This document shows, in pieces, positions 51,415-62,400 of a stretch of 64,000 nucleotides of DNA (the stretch's first letter is position 1; each line of letters opens with the position of its first letter). A program made the position numbers and the translations under genes. The stretch comes from Tribonema minus (lineage: Eukaryota; Sar; Xanthophyceae; Tribonematales; Tribonemataceae). The stretch lies in NCBI GenBank assembly GCA_017506865.1, contig JAFCMP010000554.1, forward strand, positions 186,001 to 250,000, in the 5' to 3' direction. The notes beneath the pieces were generated by a model. It had not been told where the DNA came from and ran no database searches. It worked only from the letters and a program-made list of their open reading frames with translations.

Positions 51415-54400
51415 CTGCAAAGATACAGCGTTCCACCATAAAAGCCAGAATAGAGGTCCAGGTTAAGTGCAAAGGCCATGGCAATGTGTGTCACAAAGGT
51501 CCGGATTTTTTTCTGGCATGGTTCCTGCACATGTAGGAAGTGGCAAAACAGCAGATGGCTGTTGCTGTCAGGCTGAATCTGCTATGCTTGAAGGTTCAAC
51601 ACAGCAGCAGAACAGACCAAAAATCCATCTTGCACTAGCAGTCAGCAGCAGCCTTGGGCAGAAAGCAGCAACATCGGGTCTCGGCAGCGAGCTGCGAGGC
51701 CAGCAGAGTGAGCTCGTGGGCACTGGTAGCTGGCTGGCTGCCTCCCAGGCACCCTATCCAAATCCATGAAGCTTGAAAGGTCAGAGCATGGTTTTAGCAC
51801 TACATAACCATGAAGAGGGCCATCGGAACAAGCGGCTCGCAGATTTTGGCCGCAGAGGGGAGGCGGACCGGCGCTCGCTCACCTGCGCTGCCGTGTCAGG
51901 CCTGAGGTGGCTGCCTTCCACTGGCCAAACAAGCTCAACCTGTTAAACCGATATCCCTACTGGGATGAGCTGAACTGCCTAAGCTACTAGCTGGCGTGTA
52001 AGATCTGCCGAGCGTGCGTAGCTGGGTGTCCTCGCTGCCGTCGTCTCGTGTTTCTTCGTATCGCTATCGCTGCGTACCAAGCTTGTTGAATGGAACTCAA
52101 ACAAACGCCTGCATACCCAAACAACATTCTGTTGCACATCTCATAGGCATTTTGCTCTGTATACAACCGATTAAATACTTTCATGTGTGAGCACAGGGGG
52201 GAGAGCGGGGGACCTAAAACTGATATACACAAGTTTGCCAGGCGTCCTGTCAGTGAGTGGTTCACAATAGATAACACGATTAGAGTCTGAAGGTGTCCTA
52301 CTGTTTTCACTATAAATAAATGCATCGAGGCTGAATGAGTGATGTGCCAACAAGAGGATTTTTGATGAAAAGGAATCCAAAAACTTGCATGTACATCACA
52401 TACTCCTGTGGGAGTCAATGAAGGATGGTTGACTGATTATGGTATTTCAAGATGTATATATCATGTACAACACAAATTTCCCTTGAAGATTGTCGAGCAA
52501 AATCAGAGCCTTGACGTGGAGCCTCACCGTGTTGAACTTGAGCTGCGTGACGCGACTGGCTCCAAGCCTGCTTGCCTCAGGTAAGTCCGAACCCAGCTCC
52601 GTGTATCCGGCAAGAGGCTCCTGTTGCGTCAATCGTGACTGCGTGCGGCGTGCTTGCTTGCCTGCCTCCGAGCAATCATTCCAATTAGTCCGGTGTACAA
52701 GCGTCCACTCCGCGCGCCCGCAGCCGCCGCATCGCAGGCCGCGCTACGCGTGTGAGGCTAGCCTGGCTGGTAGAAGGCATCACGCAGGTGACACTGCCTT
52801 TGAAAAGGCACGTGTGTAGTGCTTTCTACCGCTGCCCAACCTCGCTGAAAACCGAGCTCGCTAAAATTTTGCTTTCCTGCACGTTCCTCAACGTCAGGCC
52901 TGTGCCCAGGTGTGTCACTTCAAGTCCTACAGTTTAGAAACATTCTTTTGAGGTGACCATTCAAAATGACAACGTGTGCGACTAGTATTGTGTGTTCGCC
53001 ATGTGTACCGCAGACCATGTGCCTGGGCACTCCCGAATATATATGCATATGCCTTGTGCATGCATGCGAGCTAAAGCGGGAAGGAGTAGTGCACAACTAG
53101 TTTATGCTGCTCGAGCAGTGATAAATTTGCTTCCATTCCATTCCAATTGTGTGTACATGTGCCACCTGCTTCATGTTGCAGCAGAAGGCTCCTTCCTTGC
53201 TCATATCAAGGAGTCACACTATTTTGGAAACCTTTTGCGCGCTGCCCAGCCGCTGACAAGATGAGCCGTGTGTGTGTCGCTGAGCGTCATCATCATGAGT
53301 GCACTGCCGCCTACTAGTAGTACGTGCTGTTCAAGCTGGCGTCAACGTGATGGCTGAGTTGCCAATGCAACTTGAACTTCAAAACTCTTTGAACTCTGCC
53401 GTTGCACAGTACATGTGCACATGCCTGGTGATGGTGGCGAGGTGCCAATTCAATTTCCTTAAGGCACATGTTGCCACACTGCCAGTGGCAGCAGTGTGTT
53501 ACATTGGCAGTCAGCTTAGAAAATTCTGTGATGTGCTGAAAAAAAATGGCGCGCTGTTCGGTCAAAGTGGCTCTGTGGGCATTTTGCTGGCCGACTGGGC
53601 ATGCAGCTGATGCAGGGGCTTGTTCGCTTTTGATCTGAGCAACTTGAAAGTGCATGATTTACACGTCTATGGAGACTACTAGATTAAATATCGTTCCTTG
53701 ACGGATTCATGGGCAAAGCAACTTGAAGCAAGTCTGTTGATGACATAGCATTGCAACTACTAGTAGCGCAGCAACGGGCTCTGAATAGTATGGAGCTTTC
53801 ACACCTTGCTGCACTCTCTGTGGCAAGAACCCTGACGGCCGCGGGACACAGTGACTGCACATCAATTGCAGCTGCTACTAGTAGTCTAGACCCCGCAGGC
53901 CAACCCCCGGGCGCCTCACAGTATAATTATGGCCGCCAGTGGCATGATTGACGTCAGCTCCCGCCGGCGGCGTTCATCGCATGAGTGACATCTGATTCAG
54001 CTGTGTCGCACAGTGTGTCATGCACAGTGTGACATATGATATCATGTATATAGCAATTTGATTGCGCATCGCGCTGTGCAGCCTCAGAGGCTTGGAGCCG
54101 GCAGGCACGGCGCAGCAGACACCAAAACGACCCACCGTTCGTGCCGGCCGTCTTGCGTAGTACTTGAACTCTGCCACACTGGCAGCGTCGTCTAGGTCAT
54201 TTCAACTTGAAGTTGGTGTGAGTGGCAGATTGCCTTAAGGCACACTGTGGCATGTGCTGACTGGTGTAACATTGCAAAGGCGTATACTGTAATACATATA
54301 TGCGGCGCACGTGCAAAACTTCAAGAAGTTCGGACCGGTCAGGTTCGTTGAGTACACTGCTGCAGCATGTATTCTGAATTATTCAATAGAAGCTCTGAAT

Positions 54401-56188
54401 TTGAAATTCCCTGTTTGGCGGCCAATGTCAGTGAAGTCACTGTGCTTCAAGTTGCACAGCCTGAGTGTGTGAGGTAAGAGCAAGGCTTAGCGCATGCACC
54501 AATGGCATGTGGATCCTCGAAGCAGACGGTCATCAGGATGCTCCCGCTACAAAAAAAAAGTTATAACCTTTTTGTGGTTATAACCACAATTAATTGTAGA
54601 AGATGACTAAATTAAATTCAGCCTTGACTGGCGTGAAAACGACCCGGATGCAAAAAAGCGATGCAAAGGCAAAGTAGCCTTTCAAAGTTCTTGTGTCGTG
54701 TCAAATTGTGAATTGGATCATTGCATTCACAGAAAATGCACAATTCAAATGATCCACTTCAATTTGAAATTGAAGTTGATGACCAGAACTTAGGTAACTT
54801 CAGCAGCCCAACTTCAAATGATGCTAAGTATTTCAACCTCAATCATCTTGAACCTCAACACTCTTTGAACTTTTAAAACTTCAATATCAAAATGCTCTAC
54901 CTCAACAAGCCGACCACCACAGTACGACGTTCTGGCGACTTGAACATCATAAAGATACTTCAACTGTGTTGTTTGGGCTGAACATTGTTGTTGGCTGTAA
55001 ACCCATGTCACTTTCTAGCACCCAAGCTCGCCTTCTTTCCAGTGAGTCCCATATTAATTGTCTTGCACGTAATGATTTTGTGAATGCTGTACTGCATGCT
55101 CACTGACAGGCTGCAGGCCTGGGTGTCTCTGACTGATTTTGCTTTTGCTCAAAACGCGATACGTCACTGCCACGGTCATAATTCAAGTTCAAATATGAAC
55201 AACTTGAAGGAGTCCGCTGGTCTGAGTCATTTCAATGCTGCACAGATTCCACATTCAGAGACTGTAACGACGCGCTGACTCAGAGGCCATGAAGATGACT
55301 CAGGACTCGGAGCTCAAGCACTGCCGGTGACCATCATGCCCGTCGGCCCGAAAAGGATGCTGCCAGTGGCTGCGCCTCCACGGCCTGCTGTACTTGCGGA
55401 CCTGGTCCACAGGCCTTTATCCGGCATCGCGCCAGTGCCTGTGTGTCTATGAAAACCTGTGGCGGCAGCACGCGCAGCAACTGCTGCGCATTTTGCCCGC
55501 TGCGCCGATGCCGCCGCCACTGCCTCACAGCGCGTCCGACGGTCTTATGCAGCAGCGTGGTGCGACATGTGCATACTATCATACTTCGAAGTAGCATAAA
55601 CACTGCCATGCTGCACATGCTGTAGCAGCACGAGGTCCAAGTGCGCACAGCGCGCGGCGCCGGCACGGCGGCGGGACAAGTGGTGGATCACGGCACCCAG
55701 TCAATGACATCATGATGAGCGCGCCGCACTTCAACTTGCAACTGCACTTCAATTTACAGGTACAGCAGTTGAAGTGCTGTCAGTGAGTGCCCCAGTCACT
55801 GTGTGTGCGCTCCATGCATGCATGCGGCATCACTGAGTTCAGTCACGACGGCGCTATTAAAGCATTATGATAATGATTTGATACTCTTGCGGCCAACATG
55901 ATGAGTTTACGCCACTGCTGATGCAACTCTTAACTCTTACTAATTGACTGTAGTAGCTACTAGCCTACTGAGTCACTACGGTAGCACAATCGCATGACAT
56001 GAAATTCTGATTGGCAATGCGTATTGATGCACTTGGCTAGCGAGGAAACTTGGACATCAATCATCCAGCGGACTCCGAGCTTGAGGTTTCTTGCGCCCAA
56101 AGCCAGAGGAAAAAATTAAATTACATATCATGTAAATCCACAACTCGAGTACGTCAGCCTGAGACCCAGGGCCTCTGCGGCCCAGGCG
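51415..56188. other. Gene-poor stretch
   Basis: Mostly low to moderate GC. Short frames such as 53299-53610 (+), 53314-53655 (-) and 55334-55666 (-) have no recognisable domain. A frame near 55360-55590 (+) is GC-rich and somewhat protein-like (WLRLHGLLYL), but no exon could be defined. 54560-54584 is a perfect 9-bp inverted repeat (GTTATAACC/GGTTATAAC) next to an A-run. Confidence 0.4.
54640..54716 (-). repeat. Dispersed repeat, inverted relative of 6765-6830
   Basis: The reverse complement contains CGCTTTTTTGCATCCG, ACTTTGCC and CACAA words in the same order as the copy at 6765-6830. Confidence 0.5.
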
Positions 56189-59100
56189 TCAGTGTCTCCA
56201 GTTACCGGGGAATTTGCTGCAGGTGACGTTTACGTCCAGCTGTGGCGGCAGGCAGCCCAACTCCACAAAGGGCAGGGAGCTGCTCTTTGGGCGGCCATAA
56301 ACCATGCGCAGTTCATCGATTAGCCTAGTCCAGTTCGACCCGCGCACGCCCACAAAGTGCGTGCCTTCCAGAGCTAGCAGGAGGCCTTGCAGTGAGAACA
56401 GGACCATCTCGTCCTCAAACTGCAACGAGGCATGACCATTGGCACGACAGCGTGGCAAGTTCAGATTGGCAACAGATGTAAGCGGACCAGGTGCAGCTGA
56501 TTTCGCACTGTCTGCCACAGTGACTGGTGACCACACAATCATTGCACAGCATTTCATTTGGCCATTTGCGTATGGTATGCAACGAGCAGCGAACGTTAGC
56601 AACATTCAACCAAACTTGGAGCGACTAAATTTGCCACTCACTGGCTCCGACTGGTACTTCTATGTGGCTTAGTCTAATGCTGGGTCCTTTTTCACAATTA
56701 ATTCAGCCTGAGGTCCATTTTATTCATAGTTCAAAGTTTCACCTCAACGCACATTGCAGTGCACGTGTGCCACGAAGATCAGTGATCTGAGCCTCAAACA
56801 TTAACTTAAAGGTCACTCCGCAGTCATTGCGTCGGCCAATCTGAGCGAAACTGTACAGCAGCACAAATTGTGTCACTCATCTGAGGACTCTGAGTCACTA
56901 TGGCACTCGCTCCGACAGATTCAAAGTGTGACTGTTCTCAGACTGTCAGACATGCAATGCAGTAATGCCTGTCAGTGGGCCTGGTGTACCATTTTTATAA
57001 TGAACGTTCAAACTGAAGCTGACACTTTAAACGTGTATTACATCGTCACGTTGCACAAAACCAACATCGCACTCAGCCTGGCAGGTACAAGATCTCGAAC
57101 AGGTCCTGCAGGCTTTGACAGCAACCTTTGCAGGGATTCCCTGGGCCATTTTCTAAGTTAGTCGGACCAGGGACAATGGGACTGACTGATTGTCAATGAC
57201 ATTGCTGCTAGCCGCCGGCTGCGTCTTCTGAATGTCATCTAACATTGGATGTTACTTGCGCGTTCTGAGTCTGACGTTTTGAATAATTATTGCGAAAAAC
57301 GGGACCTGAATTCAAAATGGGATTATCATAATTTAATTCAGATTCAGGACCCGTTTTTTTGCATTTCAAACTTTTCAGTGCTACTGAGCTCAGCCTGGTA
57401 AGCTAGTTACTGTAGTACTTGTCACTGACATGGCATGAGAACCCACTGCCGCAGCTGACAGCCTGTCAGTGAGTGTGTCCCATGGGACGCACTCTTTATA
57501 CTATCACAGTGACTGCCAGTGGCAGCAAAATGCATGCATGGCAGCAAGTCCAAGATTAAGTCAGATTTGCAACACTGTCAAACACGGTGGCACGTACCAT
57601 GTGGTCGTCTTGGAACACGGGGTTGCCATGCGTTTTGTCAGTGCGGCAGTTGAGCTCATGGCCGCCAATCAGCTTTGGACACGGAAGAATGAACGTCGTC
57701 CAATCTGGGTTTTCCTGCAAATCAAATGCATTGCAATCATCACAGAAGAAAGAACCAAGTATGTCAGATCAGAAATCATTATGAGAGTTCTAAACATTCT
57801 GAACTTCGATTCAATGAACGTCGTCCAATCTGGGTTTTCCCGCAACCGTTACGGTTTGAAACCAAATGCATTGCAATCACTACAGAAGAAAGAACCAAGT
57901 ATTCTATTCGAAGTTCCAGATCAGAAATCATTAATGAGAGTTCTGGACCTTTGTCATAGATACTATTAGGCTGTTTCAGACAGGCATAGTCTACTAGACA
58001 ACTAGTAGATACAAACATCTTCAACTTGTAGTTGTTGTCTTGTGACACTGCATCTGGTCTAGCAGTGGCTCTTGCTATGCGAGATATATAGAGTTGTCCG
58101 ACAGTCGATGCCTCTTGTCGGCTTTTTCGTCGACGGGGTCCCAGTCGGCTCGGCTACACCGGCTAGCCGATGCTTGGTATATGAGTCGGCTTTCCAACGG
58201 CTTTTGTCGGCTTATTAGGAGATTGGACCGGCTTTAACGGTGTCGGCAGCGTTTTTTGGTTGATCACTTTCACTCGCCTCGGCTCCTTACAAGCCTCAGT
58301 TTCCACTACTCTGGCCCTCATCTGACACTGTAAGGCTGATGCAGTACCGACGCTGCTCAGGCAGCCACCCCAGAGCACGTATTACGAGCGCAGGCACCCG
58401 TCCACTCAGTTCAATTCAGAGTTGAAGTTGGTCTAGGTTCTGCGTTTTGGCCTATTCGCGGCAGCCTTCGCGGCAGTACGTGTGACGAATGCTTGCCGTA
58501 CTGCCATGCTCAGCAGACTGCATCAACAGCATCAGCTCTGCGCATCTCTGGTGTGTTTGTTGCGTGAGTCAGAAACTGGTGATTCGCGTATAGGCAGCAT
58601 CGTAGAGGCTGCATGGTCTGTTGCCATCTGTGAGGCACCCGCCTCCTTGGGTGCCTGAAGTCACTCCAGCAGCTCCTGCTCTTTGCTGCATTCGCATTTT
58701 TCAAGAAAAGCCGACAAAATGCCGGCCCGGGGGTAGCGCTCAGCTCGGCTAACCGACTACACCGGCTAGCCGAAGCCGACCGGCTTAGCCGGGGGTCGGC
58801 TGACAACTCTAGAGATATACTATCATCATCTTCAAGCAGCCACTGGCAGCAAGTCACACAAACGGGATGGTGGTGACTGTACAATGTAACAGTAACTGTT
58901 ACTGTAACAGTAGCTTAGTCTACTAGACTAAGTTGAACTTAAAGTGTGCCACAGCCTGGAGGTTCAAGTTGCAGAACCTGCCAGCCTCAGGCCAAAATGC
59001 ATACAGATTAAAATAAATAAAATAATATGAAAAATCAAAAATTAACACTTCTCCGCAACGGTTATGACACAATTATGGGAAGTTGGCGTACTTCAACTTA

Positions 59101-60237
59101 AAGTTGATGTTAAAGTTTAGGTTGAAGTACGCATAATCGAATGGTATCACTGGATGAAGTTTCATCAACTTGAAGTTACTTGGCAACTGGAGGACCCCCG
59201 AACTGCCCTCTAGTAGGGATTACGGGCCTCGTGCACGACAGGCGTAATACCAGCCCGGGGTTGCCCTCCTCCAAATTTGTGTTGCGCAACAAGAATTCTG
59301 CCCATTTTATCACAAACGGACAGACTGAGTGTGCAACATATCTTTCTGGGCCAGGCATCCACAATCATTAATAATGATTCACTATGATACACGAAGTCTT
59401 CAACATATGTTGTATGGTTCAACAAGTATCATTATGTTTATCATAATGGTCTCTGATGTATCATATCACTAAGTCTTCAAGTTAATGTCGTACAAGTACC
59501 GAGATGCGTTGTATCGACAACACCTGGGCGCGCAGTACCTACCCAGAGGCTGCAAATTGACTGTTCTACCAGACTGATTGCAGCACCGTGACAGCACTCA
59601 ATTTTAACAAATTTTGAAAGCAATTGTTCTGTAATGCTCAACTTCAATGACAAACCCACCTGCACTTGAAGTGCCACCGCCGGGTCTTCTGTCGTCACGT
59701 ACATGTGGCGCTCCTTAAGCTGGCGAGCCTTTGCGACATCTTCAGCACGCACCAAATGCTCTTCCCATGTATAGGTCTTCATTTCATTGACCTTGTCGCC
59801 GTGCCTCACATGAACCGAAACAGTATTGGGAGGGAGAGGTAAAGGCGCCACTCCCTGGCGGGCGATTTGCAACCGCCGTACACGGAGCATCTCTGCAGTC
59901 TGCTCATTGAAGCGGAACAGGTATGCTACCGCCTGCGCGCGCCACCAATAGATGATATCACCTGTCTGGTTTGTGTCCTGCCACCGCGTACGCCACTTTT
60001 GGGGCACCTGCATTTCATAGTCCTTCATTTTATGCGGCACCGCAGGCACTGTCGAGGCGTTAACAAATGTGGAGCAGTTGGAGGCAGGCATGAAGAAGCA
60101 CTGGCTATTGAATGCGCCTGCCTCATCACACAAGCGCCCACTGCCAAATTGTTGGCCAAAGTACTCACCGAAAACGAGAATGCTCTTTTGGTTGAAAGCA
60201 TACCCCAGGCCGGCTGTTGCCACATGCAACACTGACC
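56189..60237 (-). CDS. GT23-like (alpha-1,6-fucosyltransferase-like) glycosyltransferase, 3' exons
   Basis: Exons 60237-59660, 57714-57598 and 56419-56189 join in phase 0 with GT-AG introns and end at a stop; the first exon starts in phase 1, so at least one upstream exon is missing. The visible 307 residues begin SVLHVATAGLGYAFNQK, then a Cys-bearing donor-proximal region (CFFMPASNCSTF), then the nucleotide-sugar motif VSVHVRHGDK, which matches the H-x-R-x-[TG]-D-K motif I of GT23 enzymes, then YVTTEDP, and in the last exon LLALEGTHFVGVRGSNWTRL, like the VGT-SNW-RLIDELR block of this group. The protein is expected in the Golgi lumen, adding fucose to glycans; the exact acceptor is not known. 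Exon 2 encodes ENPDWTTFILPCPKLIGGHE, which I could not align with confidence. Confidence 0.75.
57295..57357. repeat. Hairpin-forming inverted repeat
   Basis: AAAAACGGGACCTGAATTC on the left pairs with GATTCAGGACCCGTTTTT on the right with one mismatch and one gap, enclosing about 25 bp. It lies in the last intron of the GT23-like gene. It may be a very small MITE or an RNA hairpin. Confidence 0.6.
57815..57960 (-). repeat. Upstream copy of GT23 exon-2 head and intron tail
   Basis: On the sense strand the exon-2 head (GAAAACCCAGATTGGACGAC, GTTCATT) recurs here preceded by intron words also found before the true exon (CATTTGATTT/CATTTGGTTT, CTTGGTTCTTTC, TGATTTCTGATC). In this copy the AG acceptor reads GCGG, so it is probably inactive. 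Confidence 0.75.
58089..58811. mobile_element. Non-autonomous hAT-like DNA transposon
   Basis: Terminal inverted repeats TAGAGTTGTC (58089-58098) and GACAACTCTA (58802-58811) are perfect over 10 bp and flanked by a perfect 8-bp direct repeat GAGATATA (58081-58088, 58812-58819). An 8-bp duplication and TIRs of form YARNG are hallmarks of the hAT superfamily. Both ends carry subterminal GTCGGC/CGGCTAGCCG words, typical of hAT transposase binding regions. The 723-bp interior has no transposase frame, so it depends on an autonomous relative. It lies in the first visible intron of the GT23-like gene. Confidence 0.85.
59481..59533 (-). repeat. Single arm of the fold-back family (see 8345-8532)
   Basis: The reverse complement reads GCGCCCAGGTGTTGTCGATA, CAACGCATCTCGGTAC and TTGTACGACATTAAC, matching the arms at 8345-8395 and 8475-8532. 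Confidence 0.6.
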
Positions 60238-62400
60238 CTGTTCAAGTTGCAATGCGGCAGAGGAGCGAAACAAAGAAATTCAAACAGTGAGTAATCCTAG
60301 TATGTACCACTCAGGCGACAGCCGCCCGTGTGACAGTGATTGTGTCTCGAAAACTGCTTAGTCAGACTGAGTGCTTACTGATTATGATGCTGCAATCGTT
60401 GCAAGGCAAATGCCCTATTTAACCCTTTTGTAGTTAAAGTTTGTACATTCAATTTGCAGTCATGACCATGATGATGATTGAATCTTGAGATTATTAACAA
60501 GTCAGTCTGCTTAAGTCAGGCTGCCAGGAGTAATTTCTGAAGTGGATTTTAAACTTCAAGAAGACTTACTTCTTCTGTTGGCGCCTGTTCCATCATGATT
60601 TCAAATTACCTTGTTGATGAAAGGCTATAGTATACCGTAACGGTAACCAATGTAACAGCTCAATGACATGTGGAAGCGTGTTGCTTTGAGTTGTCTTACT
60701 ATCTGCAATGTTCAGAGTTTGCCATGCTGAGACTTAAAGAATCACCTTTCAAGTTGGTTATAGTACTACATAGTAATTAACACCGAAGTACTATCATAAT
60801 GAGCATAATGCAAAAAAACAGAACCTGATTTCTAGAAAGGACCCACAGGTCCGGCCTACGAAGTTCAATCCTCTCAGAAGCTAATGAACTTTCATCAATG
60901 AACCTGCTCAATAGTGATTACTGCCAGTAGTAAACGAGTATGATATTGAAGGCATTTGCCAAAAAATAATATTAAAAATTGAAGAATGTACTCACTAAAA
61001 GTCTACTTGTAGTACTAACTGAAATTTTTGATGCTCAGGAGATATTGCATGTTGAACCTGGACTTGAATGTTAACCTCAATTGTGGGCTTTTCCCACTGG
61101 CAGTTACTTTAGGAAACATCAACTCAAAATTGAACTTTGAAGTGCTCAGTTCTCATCACGAAAGCCTACTAGTTAGTACTACGTAAATTCACTTCAACAC
61201 CAGTGCATTCACCTCATCATCTTAGTAATAGCCGTAGACCAGCACTACTAGTAGGCTACTAATTAGTAACTATTACTGATACTTTAATTTAGTTGTTATT
61301 ACTGTAGTGTAATGCACTGACAGGTTCAGCCTGTCAGTGAGCAATGTGCGCCCGATCATCAAGTGATCCTCAGCATGACACACCAATTTGCGCTTTGAAT
61401 ATTGGGGGTACCGTAGCATTTAGTCTTAGACTAACAATATGCACTCATACACTGAAAATGTAATTCAACATTGTAATGTTGGGCCTCATAATTTAAACCA
61501 TTATGTTGGACCAGTGACTGTGACAGTAACTTGAAGTTAAAGTTACATAGGATATGTCAAAATACAATAAAAAAATATTATACTTTGAGTCAGCCTATGC
61601 CAGTGGTTTTAAACATACATATACCAAGCAGCAACGATCACATTAGTTTATGTGTTCCTCCGACTTGTCAGCGAACGCAACTTATAAGCATCATAATAGT
61701 AAGCCTTAGGTGCAGCCAACTTGAGCTTGTCCTAACTTGAATGCCACCGTCACCACTTTGCTCTGACGAGCCAATGAAATTCAGAATCAGTATCTAGATG
61801 AGGCCCAGGGCTTTCACGCCAAACTTTGCCTGACGCCGTCGTGTACTAGTTACTGTGGTACCAGCCTGGGGCTGACCCATCCAACTTGAAGCTTACGGGT
61901 AGGCTTACCCGTTCAACTTGACGCTGATTCAGAAGCTACTAGTACTACATAATGTTTAACAGTTAGTCTGTATACTCAGTAGTACTTCAAGTTATTAACT
62001 TAGTTGAGTAGCCATATGCAGACTCAGTCTGAATCACTTATAAATTACAGTTCCTGGGTACGTTGGTAGACTACTCAGGTCTCCCTAGGATTAAATCACC
62101 TCACTTTGCGAATATCACTTTTGGACCACTGCACGCGCGAGCGAACTGACAGCTGATGTTAGGTCAGTTGCCTACATTAGACCGTGACATCAGCGGCGCC
62201 AAGCGCCGTGCTGTAGCCACGGCACTGTCCAAGAGAGGTGCACAAGAACTTCGTTGAACCCTACATGCATGGCCTATGAGAACAAAGTGCGACCTCCATC
62301 ACGCTGTCGGTCGGCACGCTAACCAGCTGCAGCAGGCTGCTGCACTGAGCGCTGATGATCAATTTGCGCTACTAGCGCAGTAGTACAATGCTGCCACTCC
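60238..62400. other. AT-rich stretch; missing 5' exons of the GT23-like gene may lie here
   Basis: No exon with convincing similarity was found. The sequence is low in GC with repeated ACTAGTAGGCTAC-like and CTGACAGG-like words. Confidence 0.4.

Noticed and set aside
53299-53655. Open frames of about 100 codons on both strands
   Set aside because: No domain, signal or splice support; frames overlap antisense.
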